Part shown: in pieces, positions 1 through 8,531 of the stretch
How positions within the stretch are numbered: the stretch's first letter is position 1
Layout of the letters: every line of letters begins with the position of its first letter
NCBI RefSeq assembly: GCF_004962245.1
Contig: NZ_SUHQ01000031.1
Span: 20,971 to 84,970, forward strand
Reading direction: 5' to 3'
Origin: Mesorhizobium sp.
Lineage (GTDB): Bacteria; Pseudomonadota; Alphaproteobacteria; Rhizobiales; Rhizobiaceae
Length of the DNA stretch: 64,000 nucleotides
Notes under the pieces: model-generated
Seen by the model: only the letters and a program-made list of their open reading frames with translations
Told to the model about the DNA's origin: nothing
Databases searched by the model: none
Made by a program: the position numbers and the translations under genes

Positions 1-2
1 CG

Positions 3-1388
3 CTCGACAAGATCGGCGATTTCCTTGAGCTCGATTTTCGCCGCCTGTTTGTCTGGCTGCGTGCCGGCCTCGTCATAGCATGCATGCTGGCAGTGGCCGG
101 CGGCGTCATCGGTGCCGCCTATGGGTTGCTGAGCAAACAGCGTTTTACCGTCGCGACGGAAATCCTCATCAATCCCGCCAATTTGCAGATTGTGGAAAAC
201 GACCTCTACTCGCAGCCGGGCCAGATCGACGGCCAAGTGCTCAACGCGCGCAGCAAGCAGCGTATCTTGACCTCGGGCAACGTGCTTGCACATGTAGTGG
301 ACGAACTCGGTCTGGCCAACGATCCGGAGTTTTACGACCCGGACCGGAGCGCCCCGGCGTCTGGCGCTGAGGTGAGTGGCACCAAGGCCGATCCGAAGCT
401 TATCGCCCAGAAGAGCCTGGCGGAGCGGGTCAGTGTCTCTGCAGATGAAACGTCGTTCGTCACAACCCTCTCGGTATCGGCGGAAACCACCGGCAAGGCG
501 ATCCTGATCTCGCAAGCCATGGTCAAGGCTTTCCAGGAAGAACTGGCCAAGGCCGAAGCTGCTGGTGCCGGCCGTGCCGCGGCTGCTCTTGACGGCCGGC
601 TCGGCCAACTCAAGCGCGACGTGCAGGCAGCCGAAGAGAAGGTCGAGAGCTACAGGCGTAGCCACAATCTGTCCGCCAGCAATGGCCAGCTTGTCAGCTC
701 GCAGACGATGACACAGCTCAATAGCGAAATTGTAGAGGCGCAATCGCGCGCAATCGCTGCGCAGGCAAGTTACGACTCCTTGGTTGCCTCCGGCGTCAAT
801 GGGGCCAACCCTGACCCTACAGTTTCGGAAGCACTCGCAGTGCTGCGCGACAAGGCAAACGGCCTGCGGCAGCAAATCGATTCACAGTCCATGACCTTCG
901 GTCCGCGCCACCCGACGATCGTCAGGCTCAGGACGGAATTCGAAACCGTCAGTTCTCAACTCAGGTCGGAGTTCTCCCGCACGGTCGGCACGGCAAAAGC
1001 CAACCTTGATAGGGCCAAGGCTTCATTGGCTTCTCTCAACGCCAAGATGAACGATCTGAAGGGCAATGTTTTCACCGACAGCGAGTCCCAGGTCGCCCTA
1101 CGTGAGCTTGAACGCGATGCCGCCTCGAAGAGGGCGGTCTACGAAAGCTTCCTGTCACGCGCGCGCCAAATCACCGAGCGCGAGCAGATCGACACCACAA
1201 ATGTGCAGGTGATTTCCACCGCGGTGCCGCCAAAGGGGCGCTCGTGGCCGCCACGCACTCCCCTGGTGGCCGGGATGGGGGCCTTCGCCGGCTTTGCTCT
1301 AGGCATGCTGCTCGCCATTGCCATGGGCATCGTGCGCGACATGCGCCAGCCGCCGAATCGATCAGGCATCGGCGTCAGCCGAGCCTGA
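3..1388 (+). CDS. Wzz/GumC-like polysaccharide chain-length/export protein, 5' end missing
   Basis: This is an inner-membrane polysaccharide co-polymerase of the GumC/ExoP type that sets chain length or couples polymerisation to export of exopolysaccharide. The reading frame is open to the window edge, so the start lies upstream; 461 residues are visible. They show an N-terminal transmembrane helix (about residues 18-40), a Wzz-like region, a long charged, Ala/Gln-rich section likely to form coiled coil (about 180-340), a Pro-rich stretch with RSWPPRTP, and a C-terminal transmembrane helix near residues 415-440. No BY-kinase Walker motif follows, so it is a kinase-less member. The next gene, a glycosyltransferase, starts 8 bases downstream, which suggests one polysaccharide operon running in from the left. 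Confidence 0.85.
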   Translation, partial: LDKIGDFLELDFRRLFVWLRAGLVIACMLAVAGGVIGAAYGLLSKQRFTVATEILINPANLQIVENDLYSQPGQIDGQVLNARSKQRILTSGNVLAHVVDELGLANDPEFYDPDRSAPASGAEVSGTKADPKLIAQKSLAERVSVSADETSFVTTLSVSAETTGKAILISQAMVKAFQEELAKAEAAGAGRAAAALDGRLGQLKRDVQAAEEKVESYRRSHNLSASNGQLVSSQTMTQLNSEIVEAQSRAIAAQASYDSLVASGVNGANPDPTVSEALAVLRDKANGLRQQIDSQSMTFGPRHPTIVRLRTEFETVSSQLRSEFSRTVGTAKANLDRAKASLASLNAKMNDLKGNVFTDSESQVALRELERDAASKRAVYESFLSRARQITEREQIDTTNVQVISTAVPPKGRSWPPRTPLVAGMGAFAGFALGMLLAIAMGIVRDMRQPPNRSGIGVSRA

Positions 1389-1396
1389 ATCCAGGC

Positions 1397-2503
1397 ATGC
1401 CAAAGCGCATTGTCTTTCATATTGCCAGTCTCAGGGGCGGCGGCGCCGAGCGTGTCTTCGTCCTCATGGCGAATGAATTGGCGTCCCGTGGGCACGATGT
1501 CACGCTTTTTACCTGGAACGCGGAAGGACCTAACGCTGCGCTGCGCTCGCCTGCCGTGCATCTGGTCGATTTCGGCCTTCCCATCCGGGGCGAGGGTTAT
1601 GGCAAATGGGCAACGCTGAAGGGCGTCGTGCGAAGCGCACGTCTATTCAATCGCCTTGATCCCCACGCGGTCTATAGCGCTCCGGAATTTGCCAATCTGG
1701 TCGTGGCGCTGGCGCTTCTGTTGGCACGCAGCCGAGCAAGGTTCTTTCCAAGTTTCCACGCAGCCGCCTCACTGCCTTCCAGCGGTCTCGGCGCCAGAAT
1801 AGCGGTCTGGTTTTCAACGCTGGTTGCAGCGCGCGCAACCAAAGCCATCGCCGTTTCTGCGGGTGTCGGCCGCGACATCATGGCCCGCGGTTTCCCCAGA
1901 TCCAAGGTTGTCGTCATCAACAACCCGCTACCGCCGGCTGTGGCGCTCCAGGGACATTCCTATGCCTGGCAGGCAAAGCTGGCGGCGATGGGCGATGGGC
2001 CGGTCATCGCCACCGCCGGACGCCTGGTGCCGGTCAAGGATCATCGGACTTTGCTCCGGGCCTTCGCCATCCTGCGCGCCGGCCGCCGCGCTCGGCTTGT
2101 CATCTTCGGCGAAGGCCCGCTGGCTGCCGAGTTGCGCGCCTATGCCCGGGAATCCGGTATAGGCGCCGATGTGCTTTTTGCTGGCTACGTCAACGATCCC
2201 GCGGCCTGCTACGCTGCAGCCGATCTGTTCGTCCTTTCCTCCACGAGCGAGGGCTTTGGCAATGTGTTGGTCGAGGCCATGGCTGCTGGTGTGCCGGTGG
2301 TCTCCACGGATGCGCCGCATGGCCCGCGCGAGATCCTCGGTGACGGTCGTTTCGGCGCCTTGGTGCCGGTTGGCGATGCCGCGGCCCTGGCAAAGGCAAT
2401 GGCTGAGATGCTGGACCACCCCACTTCTGACGCCATCCTGAAAAGCAGGGCAGCGGATTTCGAAGTTGAAAAGATCGGGGATAGATACGAAGCTCTGCTC
2501 TAG
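1397..2503 (+). CDS. GT4-family glycosyltransferase (group 1)
   Basis: A retaining GT-B glycosyltransferase of about 368 residues, expected to add a sugar to a lipid-linked polysaccharide precursor on the cytoplasmic face of the membrane. The N-terminal Rossmann half begins with a glycine loop (GGGAERVFVLMANEL). The C-terminal half has the acceptor/donor region TAGRLVPVKDH and the GT4 signature SEGFGNVLVEAMAAGVP, with the E-x7-E pair that holds the nucleotide sugar. I chose the ATG at 1397, eight bases after the upstream stop, because the longer open frame starting at 1244 would overlap the upstream gene by more than 140 bases and adds no family sequence. The sugar and linkage cannot be told from sequence. 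It probably belongs to the exopolysaccharide locus entering from the left edge. Confidence 0.88.
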   Translation: MPKRIVFHIASLRGGGAERVFVLMANELASRGHDVTLFTWNAEGPNAALRSPAVHLVDFGLPIRGEGYGKWATLKGVVRSARLFNRLDPHAVYSAPEFANLVVALALLLARSRARFFPSFHAAASLPSSGLGARIAVWFSTLVAARATKAIAVSAGVGRDIMARGFPRSKVVVINNPLPPAVALQGHSYAWQAKLAAMGDGPVIATAGRLVPVKDHRTLLRAFAILRAGRRARLVIFGEGPLAAELRAYARESGIGADVLFAGYVNDPAACYAAADLFVLSSTSEGFGNVLVEAMAAGVPVVSTDAPHGPREILGDGRFGALVPVGDAAALAKAMAEMLDHPTSDAILKSRAADFEVEKIGDRYEALL

Positions 2504-2610
2504 CCAGGAACTCCGCGCTGGCGTTCATTGATGCAGCCGCTATCGCCATTCGCATCGATCAGCATCGGTGCATCGCGGTTGGGCGGTGCAGTGCCCAAGC
2601 AGGATCGGTG

Positions 2611-2630
2611 TCAGATACATCGGAATCTGA
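2611..2630. promoter_or_regulatory. inverted repeat upstream of uxuA, possible operator
   Basis: TCAGAT and ATCTGA form a perfect 6-bp inverted repeat with an 8-base spacer. It sits about 80 bases before the uxuA start, inside the 208-base gap after the glycosyltransferase. A regulator site is plausible by position only; no cognate regulator is evident next to it. Confidence 0.3.
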
Positions 2631-2711
2631 TATTGGCCGAAGAGAAGCACTGGGTCGGTCACAACGGCGGGCGCACAGCCGCACGGCGATTCTTTTTAAC
2701 GGGATGTTCGA

Positions 2712-3914
2712 ATGAGACATGTGTGGCGTTGGTTCGGCCCTGTCGACAAGGTGACGATCGCGGATGCGCGTCAAGCCGGTGCGCAAGGCATCGTCTCGGC
2801 CCTTCACCACGTTCCTTACGGCGCAGTCTGGCTGCCAGCCGAAATCGAAAGACGTCAGCGCGAAGTCGCATCTTTGCCGGATGGAAGCGCAAGCGATCTG
2901 AACTGGGAGGTCGTCGAGAGCCTGCCGGTTTCCGAAGCGATCAAGACGCAGGTCGGCGAATGGCGCAGCCATATAGCCAACTACAGGACATCACTGGAGA
3001 ACCTGGCGCAGGCCGGCATTTCGGTCATCTGCTACAATTTCATGCCCGTGCTCGATTGGACCCGCACTGACCTCGCCTGGCGCCTGCCGCATGGCGGCAC
3101 CACCATGCGCTTCGATTTGGTCGATTTCGCCGCATTCGACATCCATATCCTGAGACGCAAAGGGGCGCTCGGCGATTACACACCGGAACTCGTCTCCGAG
3201 GCGGAGCGGCGATACGCGCAGATGGATGACGTTGCGCGCAGGATTCTGGCAAGAAGCGTCAATTCCGGTCTGCCCGGCTCGACCGAAGACACGTCTCTCG
3301 ATGGTCTCGCGGCTCAACTGTCACGCTATGACCGCATCGATGCAACAACCCTGCGCCAGCATTTCGTCGACTTCCTGGCCGAGGTCGTGCCTACGGCCGA
3401 ACGCCTCGGTCTGCGTCTCTGCTGCCACCCGGACGATCCGCCGTTTCCGCTGCTGGGCCTGCCGCGCATCATGTCGACCGAGGCCGACTACAGCTACATT
3501 CTGGACGCAATCGACAGCCCGGCCAACGGGGCGACACTGTGCACGGGATCGCTCGGCGCAAGACCAGATAATGATCTGCCCGGCATGATCGGGCGGCTGG
3601 GACCAAGAATCCATTTCGCGCATCTGCGCAATGTGCGCAAGGAAGCGGCTGGCATGCCCTGCTCTTTCCACGAGGACGAGCATCTTGCCGGCGACACCGA
3701 CATGGTGGCGGTGGTGGCGGCGCTGCTCCACGAAGAGGCGCGGCGCAAGAAGGAAGGACGCCCGGACGCCGTCATCCCGATGCGCCCCGATCATGGCCAG
3801 GATATCCTCGATGACCTCACACGTGGCGCCCAGCCTGGCTATCCGGCCATCGGTCGGCTCAAGGGACTGGCCGAACTCCGCGGCGTCGAGCATGCCATTC
3901 GCAAGGCGACATAA
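2712..3914 (+). CDS. uxuA: mannonate dehydratase
   Basis: UxuA removes water from D-mannonate to give 2-keto-3-deoxy-D-gluconate in cytoplasmic hexuronate catabolism. The 400-residue length matches the family. It opens with MRHVWRWFGP and carries the usual landmarks: ALHHVPYG near residue 35, the metal-site segment CCHPDDPPFPLLG near residue 240, GSLGARPDND near 280, HLRNV near 305, and MRPDHG close to the C-terminus. The His, Cys and Asp residues in these segments correspond to the Mn2+/Fe2+ ligands of known UxuA proteins. The ATG follows an intergenic region of about 200 bases that probably holds the promoter. A fused peptide-type ABC ATPase follows 107 bases later, so the operon may import and break down a glucuronate-containing conjugate. 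A uxuB is not obvious, although the SDR at 6410 could serve a related step. Confidence 0.93.
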   Translation: MRHVWRWFGPVDKVTIADARQAGAQGIVSALHHVPYGAVWLPAEIERRQREVASLPDGSASDLNWEVVESLPVSEAIKTQVGEWRSHIANYRTSLENLAQAGISVICYNFMPVLDWTRTDLAWRLPHGGTTMRFDLVDFAAFDIHILRRKGALGDYTPELVSEAERRYAQMDDVARRILARSVNSGLPGSTEDTSLDGLAAQLSRYDRIDATTLRQHFVDFLAEVVPTAERLGLRLCCHPDDPPFPLLGLPRIMSTEADYSYILDAIDSPANGATLCTGSLGARPDNDLPGMIGRLGPRIHFAHLRNVRKEAAGMPCSFHEDEHLAGDTDMVAVVAALLHEEARRKKEGRPDAVIPMRPDHGQDILDDLTRGAQPGYPAIGRLKGLAELRGVEHAIRKAT

Positions 3915-4021
3915 GGATAAAGACACCTCGGTGCCTGATCTCACAAATGCGGGCTTGCGCTGACGGTGGAACGTGCGGCTAGTATGCGTTGTCAGATCAT
4001 TGGACTTCGAAAGGCCAAGCA

Positions 4022-5668
4022 ATGCTGCCGAGCGAAATGACTACAGGCGACCCGATCGAGGAAGCTGTTCTGTCCGTTCGAAATCTGACAATCCGCCTGC
4101 CCAGGAACATGGAGCGTGAGAACGCGGTCGAAAACATATCCTTCGACATGAAGAAGGGTGAGATGCTGTGCATCGTCGGCGAATCCGGCTCCGGCAAGTC
4201 CGTCACCGCCAATGCGATCATGGGCCTGCTGCCATCTTCGGTGCGGATCACGCAGGGAAGCATCCGGTTCAAGGGCCACGATCTGGCCAGCGCCCGGGAA
4301 GACGTTCTGCGCGGCCTCAGGGGCCGTTCGGTCTCCATCGTCTTCCAGGATCCGCTTTCGGCGCTCAATCCGCTGATGACCGTCGGCCAGCAGGTTGCGG
4401 AGGTCATGGAAGCGCACCACGCAGGCACTTCGGCGACCCGCACGAAGGCGGTTGTCGATCTGCTCGGCGAAGTCGGCCTGCCGGAGCCGGAGGTTCTGCG
4501 TCACCAGTATCCGTTCCAACTCTCGGGCGGGCAACGCCAGCGCGTCATGATCGCTATGGCGCTCGCGCTCGGACCCGATCTGCTGATCGCCGACGAGCCG
4601 ACGACGGCTCTCGACGTCACCACCCAGGCGCAGATCCTGGCGTTGATCCGGCGGCTGCAGCGCGAAAAGAACATGAGCGTCATGTTCATCACGCACGATT
4701 TTGGCGTCGTCGCGGAAATCGCCGATCGCGTCATCGTCATGGAGAAAGGTGCGATGGTCGAACAAGGCGTCGCTTCCGACGTGCTCGGCAATCCAAGCCA
4801 TCCCTACACCAAGCGACTGATCGCCGCCGTTCCGCACATGATCGAGAACGAGACGAAGTCGCGCGGCGATGCTCCGATTGTGCTGGAGGTGCAGAAGCTC
4901 GACAAGACCTACCGGCCGGGCATCGGCTTCTTCTCGCGGTCGCGCATCGTGCACGCCGTCAAGCAGGTCAGCTTCGAGGTCCGCCGGGGCCGGACGCTCG
5001 GGATCGTCGGCGAGTCCGGCTCGGGAAAATCTTCCCTCGGCCGCGTCCTCCTGAAGCTGCTGGACAGCGACGGCGGCAGCATTCTGTTCGACGGCAAGGA
5101 TATCGCGGCACTTTCGGCTTCCGAGTTCCGGCCGATGCGGCCGCACATCCAGATGATTTTCCAGGATCCTTTCGCCTCGCTCAATCCGCGGCAGACGATC
5201 GCCAAGATCCTCACCGTCGGCCCGATGGCGCACGGCCTGCCCGCTCGCGAAGCGCGCGCGAAAGCGTTGAAGCTGCTTCGGCTGGTCGGGCTCGACGAGG
5301 GTGCCTACGACCGGTTTCCGCATGAATTCTCAGGCGGCCAGCGTCAGCGGATCGGCATCGCTCGGGCTCTGATGATGGACCCCAAGGTCCTGGTCGCCGA
5401 CGAAGCGGTCTCCGCCCTCGACGTCTCCATCCAGGCGCAGATCCTCGATCTGCTGGCCAATATCCAGGAGGAAATGAAGATAGCCATGATCTTCATCACT
5501 CACGACCTGAGAGTGGCAAGCCGTATCTGTGACGAGATTCTGGTCATGAACCGCGGCGAAGTCGTGGAATCCGGCCCGCCCTGGCAGATATTCCGATCGC
5601 CACGTCACGCCTATACAAGGCAACTCATCTCTGCCATTCCCGGCAAGGAATGGGTCCCCGCCGCCTAG
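4022..5668 (+). CDS. fused dipeptide/oligopeptide-type ABC ATPase (DppD-DppF fusion)
   Basis: This 548-residue cytoplasmic protein carries two complete nucleotide-binding domains in tandem, the equivalent of DppD plus DppF, and would power a family-5 solute importer. Both halves have an intact Walker A (GESGSGKS), a Q-loop with FQDP, an LSGGQRQR or FSGGQRQR signature, Walker B with the catalytic Glu (IADEPTTALD, VADEAVSALD), and a switch His (FITHD). I prefer the ATG at 4022 because GAAAGG lies about 7 bases upstream; a TTG in the same frame at 3989 is the alternative. Its natural partners are the SBP and permeases at 8532-12156, which lack their own ATPase, so the transporter genes are split around the marR-SDR-oxidase block. 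Confidence 0.9.
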   Translation: MLPSEMTTGDPIEEAVLSVRNLTIRLPRNMERENAVENISFDMKKGEMLCIVGESGSGKSVTANAIMGLLPSSVRITQGSIRFKGHDLASAREDVLRGLRGRSVSIVFQDPLSALNPLMTVGQQVAEVMEAHHAGTSATRTKAVVDLLGEVGLPEPEVLRHQYPFQLSGGQRQRVMIAMALALGPDLLIADEPTTALDVTTQAQILALIRRLQREKNMSVMFITHDFGVVAEIADRVIVMEKGAMVEQGVASDVLGNPSHPYTKRLIAAVPHMIENETKSRGDAPIVLEVQKLDKTYRPGIGFFSRSRIVHAVKQVSFEVRRGRTLGIVGESGSGKSSLGRVLLKLLDSDGGSILFDGKDIAALSASEFRPMRPHIQMIFQDPFASLNPRQTIAKILTVGPMAHGLPAREARAKALKLLRLVGLDEGAYDRFPHEFSGGQRQRIGIARALMMDPKVLVADEAVSALDVSIQAQILDLLANIQEEMKIAMIFITHDLRVASRICDEILVMNRGEVVESGPPWQIFRSPRHAYTRQLISAIPGKEWVPAA

Positions 5669-5783
5669 GCGGAGATCGGGAAAGTCCCGCGATCCATCTA
5701 TCACGGTGCCGATAGAGACGTGGCCGCAAGGCCGTTTCTCGACCGAACCGCACGCGCATCTTCGGACCTTCCCGCAGGGAAGA

Positions 5784-5822
5784 TAGTTGCTTTTGTCCAT
5801 CAAAAGTAGTTGCAATTGTCCA
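5784..5822. promoter_or_regulatory. tandem 16-bp direct repeat upstream of marR, probable MarR operator
   Basis: TAGTTGCTTTTGTCCA (5784-5799) and TAGTTGCAATTGTCCA (5807-5822) are near-identical copies with starts 23 bases apart, or roughly two helical turns. They lie about 100 bases upstream of the marR coding region. The position fits an autoregulatory MarR site that would also control the following SDR-oxidase-transporter genes. The assignment is inference. Confidence 0.5.
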
Positions 5823-5924
5823 CTACCCGCTCAACTATGTCTTTGAAGGCTCGCGGCAACCCCATTTTCGAGGCTGCCGGTGATCTCGATGCAGGCTGTC
5901 AGGGAAGCCTCAGGAGAGTGTCCG

Positions 5925-6413
5925 TTGCCGAAGAAGAAGAAAGGCCCTCTTCATACCGTCGAGACGGTGGGGCTCGATGTCCTCGAAGACATGTTGAGCT
6001 TCTATGTCAGAAGCATCAACATCGCCCTTTCTCATGATCTCGATGACCGCCTGGAGGGTCTCGATGTCGCGCGGGGAACCGGCAAGGTCACCACCCTGCT
6101 TCTTGTCGACAGCCATCCAGGGATACGGCCCTCGGTCATCGCGCAGCTCATTATGCGCGATCGCTCCGCCATGGGCAGGCTGGTCGACCAGATGGTCGAG
6201 CACGACCTTATGACGCGTGAGGCCGCAGCCGACGACGGACGTGCACAGGAGCTCCATATCACCGAAAAGGGGGCGGCCCTCGCCCGCAAGGTGCGCAAGA
6301 TCGCCACCAAGCAATCCAGCGATTTCTTCGCCGGTGTGCCCGAGGAAGACCAGAAGCGTCTGCTCGACATATTGCGGCGCGTCTATCGTCGTACCGTGGG
6401 TCTCGGCCAATGA
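5925..6413 (+). CDS. MarR-family transcriptional regulator
   Basis: A winged-helix regulator of the MarR type, probably a ligand-responsive repressor of the operon it heads. The protein has an N-terminal dimerisation helix (LDVLEDMLSFYVRSINIAL), a recognition-helix region (IRPSVIAQLIMRDRSAMGRL), a wing with DDGRAQELHITEKG, and a C-terminal dimerisation helix. The TTG at 5925 has AGGAG eight bases upstream and gives a 162-residue protein of normal length. An ATG at 5889 and a GTG at 5880 are in frame but have poorer ribosome binding sites. Its stop overlaps the SDR start by 4 bases (ATGA), so it is co-translated with the enzymes. The tandem direct repeats at 5784-5822 are the likely operator. 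Confidence 0.85.
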   Translation: MPKKKKGPLHTVETVGLDVLEDMLSFYVRSINIALSHDLDDRLEGLDVARGTGKVTTLLLVDSHPGIRPSVIAQLIMRDRSAMGRLVDQMVEHDLMTREAAADDGRAQELHITEKGAALARKVRKIATKQSSDFFAGVPEEDQKRLLDILRRVYRRTVGLGQ

Positions 6414-7138
6414 GTGAGCCGGCGGCAGTGGGCGCAGTGCAGGCCACCCAGCGGGTGGCGCTCCTGTCGGGTGCTAGTCGCGGCATCGGCGCGGCTTGCG
6501 CCCGGCACTTGTTTGAGACGGGCTGGTCACTGTCGCTCGGCATGCGCGAACCGGTACAGCCTGACTGGGCCGACAGCGAGCGCGTCCGCGTATTCCCCTA
6601 TGAGGCCGCGGCTGCTAACGCCGAACAGGCGTGGGTCGACGGCACCATCGATGGCTTCGGCCGGATCGACGCAGTCATTGCCTGTGCCGGCATCATGATT
6701 CCGAAGTCGGTCATCGACGCCGACGATACCGATCTCGATCTGATGTTCGAGATCAACGTGAAGGCTCCGCGCCGTCTGGTGCGCGCGTCATGGGCGTCGC
6801 TTGCGGCCAGCAACGCGGGCCGGGTGATCATCCTCGCCTCGCTCTCGGGCAAGCGGGTCAAGTCCGCGACGGCGGGCTCCTATTCGATCTCCAAATTTGC
6901 CGCCGTCGCGCTGTCGCACGGCATCCGGCAGGCGGGGTGGGATCTTGGAATTCGGGCAACAGCCGTCTGTCCCGGGTTCGTCGCCACCGATATGGCACGC
7001 AGCATCACCAATCGCGCCGATATGCAAATGACCGACCCAGATGATCTCGCACGGATCATCGGGATGCTCCTCGATCTGCCCAATCATGCAAGCGTCGCCG
7101 AATTTTCAATCAATTGCCAGCTCGAGGAGTTCTACTGA
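6410..7138 (+). CDS. SDR-family NAD(P)-dependent oxidoreductase
   Basis: A classical short-chain dehydrogenase/reductase of 242 residues acting on a hydroxyl or keto group. It has the cofactor loop SGASRGIG near residue 20, an active-site Ser in LASLSGK, and the catalytic YSISK (Y-x3-K) near residue 160, followed by PGFVATDMA. In the NNAG position it has ACAG. It overlaps marR by 4 bases and is followed two bases after its stop by an FAD oxidoreductase. Substrate is unknown. With uxuA nearby, a sugar acid or an amino-sugar derivative is a reasonable guess, and a fructuronate-reductase-like role cannot be excluded from sequence alone. Confidence 0.85.
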   Translation: MSEPAAVGAVQATQRVALLSGASRGIGAACARHLFETGWSLSLGMREPVQPDWADSERVRVFPYEAAAANAEQAWVDGTIDGFGRIDAVIACAGIMIPKSVIDADDTDLDLMFEINVKAPRRLVRASWASLAASNAGRVIILASLSGKRVKSATAGSYSISKFAAVALSHGIRQAGWDLGIRATAVCPGFVATDMARSITNRADMQMTDPDDLARIIGMLLDLPNHASVAEFSINCQLEEFY

Positions 7139-7140
7139 GC

Positions 7141-8472
7141 ATGCCCGGACCATTCGTCGTCCCCGTCCATGGAGATATTGAACTGCCGAAGGAGGTGGAC
7201 TGCGTCGTCATTGGCGGCGGCATCGTCGGCGCCTCCACGGCGCTGGAACTCGCCGAGAGCGGTTTGCGGGTGGCTTTGTGCGAAAAAGGCGGAATCGGCC
7301 AGGAGCAGTCCAGCCGCAACTGGGGCTGGGTGCGCATCTCCCGTCGGGATCCGCGCGAGGTTCCGCTGATGGCGGAAGCACTACGCATCTGGACGAGGCT
7401 CTCCGAACGAACGGGCCGAGATACCGGCTATGCCCGAGCCGGAATTGTGTTCACCTGTGCGAACGACAAGGAATACGAACAGCACGCAAGCTGGGGACGT
7501 CATCTCGAGGGCTATCAGCTCGAGTCGCGAATGATCGGCGCGCGAGAATTGCGTGATCTCCTCCCCGGCTCCAATCTCGATGTCAAAGGAGCGCTGTACA
7601 CGCCCGCCGACGGCCGCGCGGAACCGCAGAAGGCCGCCCCGGCGATTGCCGAAGCCGCGCGCGAGCGCGGCGCCGCCATTCTAACGGAGTGCGCCGTGCG
7701 CGGCGTGGAGACGACGAACGGCGCGGTCTCGGGCGTCGTGACCGAACGTGGTTTCATTGCATGCAAGGCGGTCGTCCTTGCCGGAGGCGCCTGGTCGAAC
7801 CTGTTTTGCGGAGCGCTTGACCTTGACCTGCCGCAGTTGAAGGTCATGAACACGGTTCTTCGCACGACGCCGGTCGAGGACGGGCCGGAACAGGCCGTGT
7901 GGGCAAACAATTTCGCTGTACGCAAGCGCCAGGACGGCGGGTATACCATAGCCTCCAGCATGACCAACGTCGTCGACATCGTGCCGAACTCGTTTCGGTA
8001 CGCGCGCGATTTTCTTCCGGCCTGGAAGATGGAGTGGCGATCGCTGAATTTCCATCTGGGGCCCCGTTTCCTCGAAGAGGCAAGAGTGCCGACCCGTTGG
8101 GCAATGGACGAGGCCAGCCCCTTCGAATACTGCCGCGTGCTCGATCCCAAGCCGTCGAAGAAAAGCTCCGAGCGTATCCTTGCGAACGCCCGCAAGGCAT
8201 TTCCGGTTCTGGACAAGGCAGAGATCGCGCAGCGTTGGGCCGGCTATATCGACGTCACGCCCGACGCCGTCCCCGTCATTTCCGCGGTCGATGCCGTCCC
8301 CGGCTTCCATGTCGCGACCGGATTCTCGGGCCATGGCTTCGGCATCGGCCCGGCGGCAGGCAGGCTGATGGCGGACATCGTCACCGGACGGCCGCCGATC
8401 GTCGATCCGACGGACTTCAGATGGTCGCGGTTTTCGGACGGATCGAAGGTCGCGCCGATCAGTGGATTCTAA
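7141..8472 (+). CDS. DAO-family FAD-dependent oxidoreductase
   Basis: A 443-residue flavoenzyme of the D-amino-acid oxidase/glycine oxidase superfamily, expected to oxidise the C-N bond of an amine or amino acid. It has the dinucleotide fold VVIGGGIVGASTALELA near residue 22, the second conserved segment SSRNWGWVRIS, and the C-terminal FAD-contacting loop ATGFSGHGFGIGPAAG. I start it at the ATG at 7141, two bases after the SDR stop. It sits immediately upstream of a family-5 binding protein, so the substrate is probably what that importer brings in. Members of this family include sarcosine and dimethylglycine oxidases, which release formaldehyde, but the sequence does not identify the substrate. 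Confidence 0.85.
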   Translation: MPGPFVVPVHGDIELPKEVDCVVIGGGIVGASTALELAESGLRVALCEKGGIGQEQSSRNWGWVRISRRDPREVPLMAEALRIWTRLSERTGRDTGYARAGIVFTCANDKEYEQHASWGRHLEGYQLESRMIGARELRDLLPGSNLDVKGALYTPADGRAEPQKAAPAIAEAARERGAAILTECAVRGVETTNGAVSGVVTERGFIACKAVVLAGGAWSNLFCGALDLDLPQLKVMNTVLRTTPVEDGPEQAVWANNFAVRKRQDGGYTIASSMTNVVDIVPNSFRYARDFLPAWKMEWRSLNFHLGPRFLEEARVPTRWAMDEASPFEYCRVLDPKPSKKSSERILANARKAFPVLDKAEIAQRWAGYIDVTPDAVPVISAVDAVPGFHVATGFSGHGFGIGPAAGRLMADIVTGRPPIVDPTDFRWSRFSDGSKVAPISGF

Positions 8473-8531
8473 CCGCTCCGACAAGAGAGCGGGACGCAGC
8501 GAAAGTGGAACACTTCAAAAAGGAGACTCCA

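Noticed and set aside
3992..5323. 443-codon minus-strand open frame
   Set aside because: It is antisense to the fused ABC ATPase, whose Walker and signature motifs are unambiguous.
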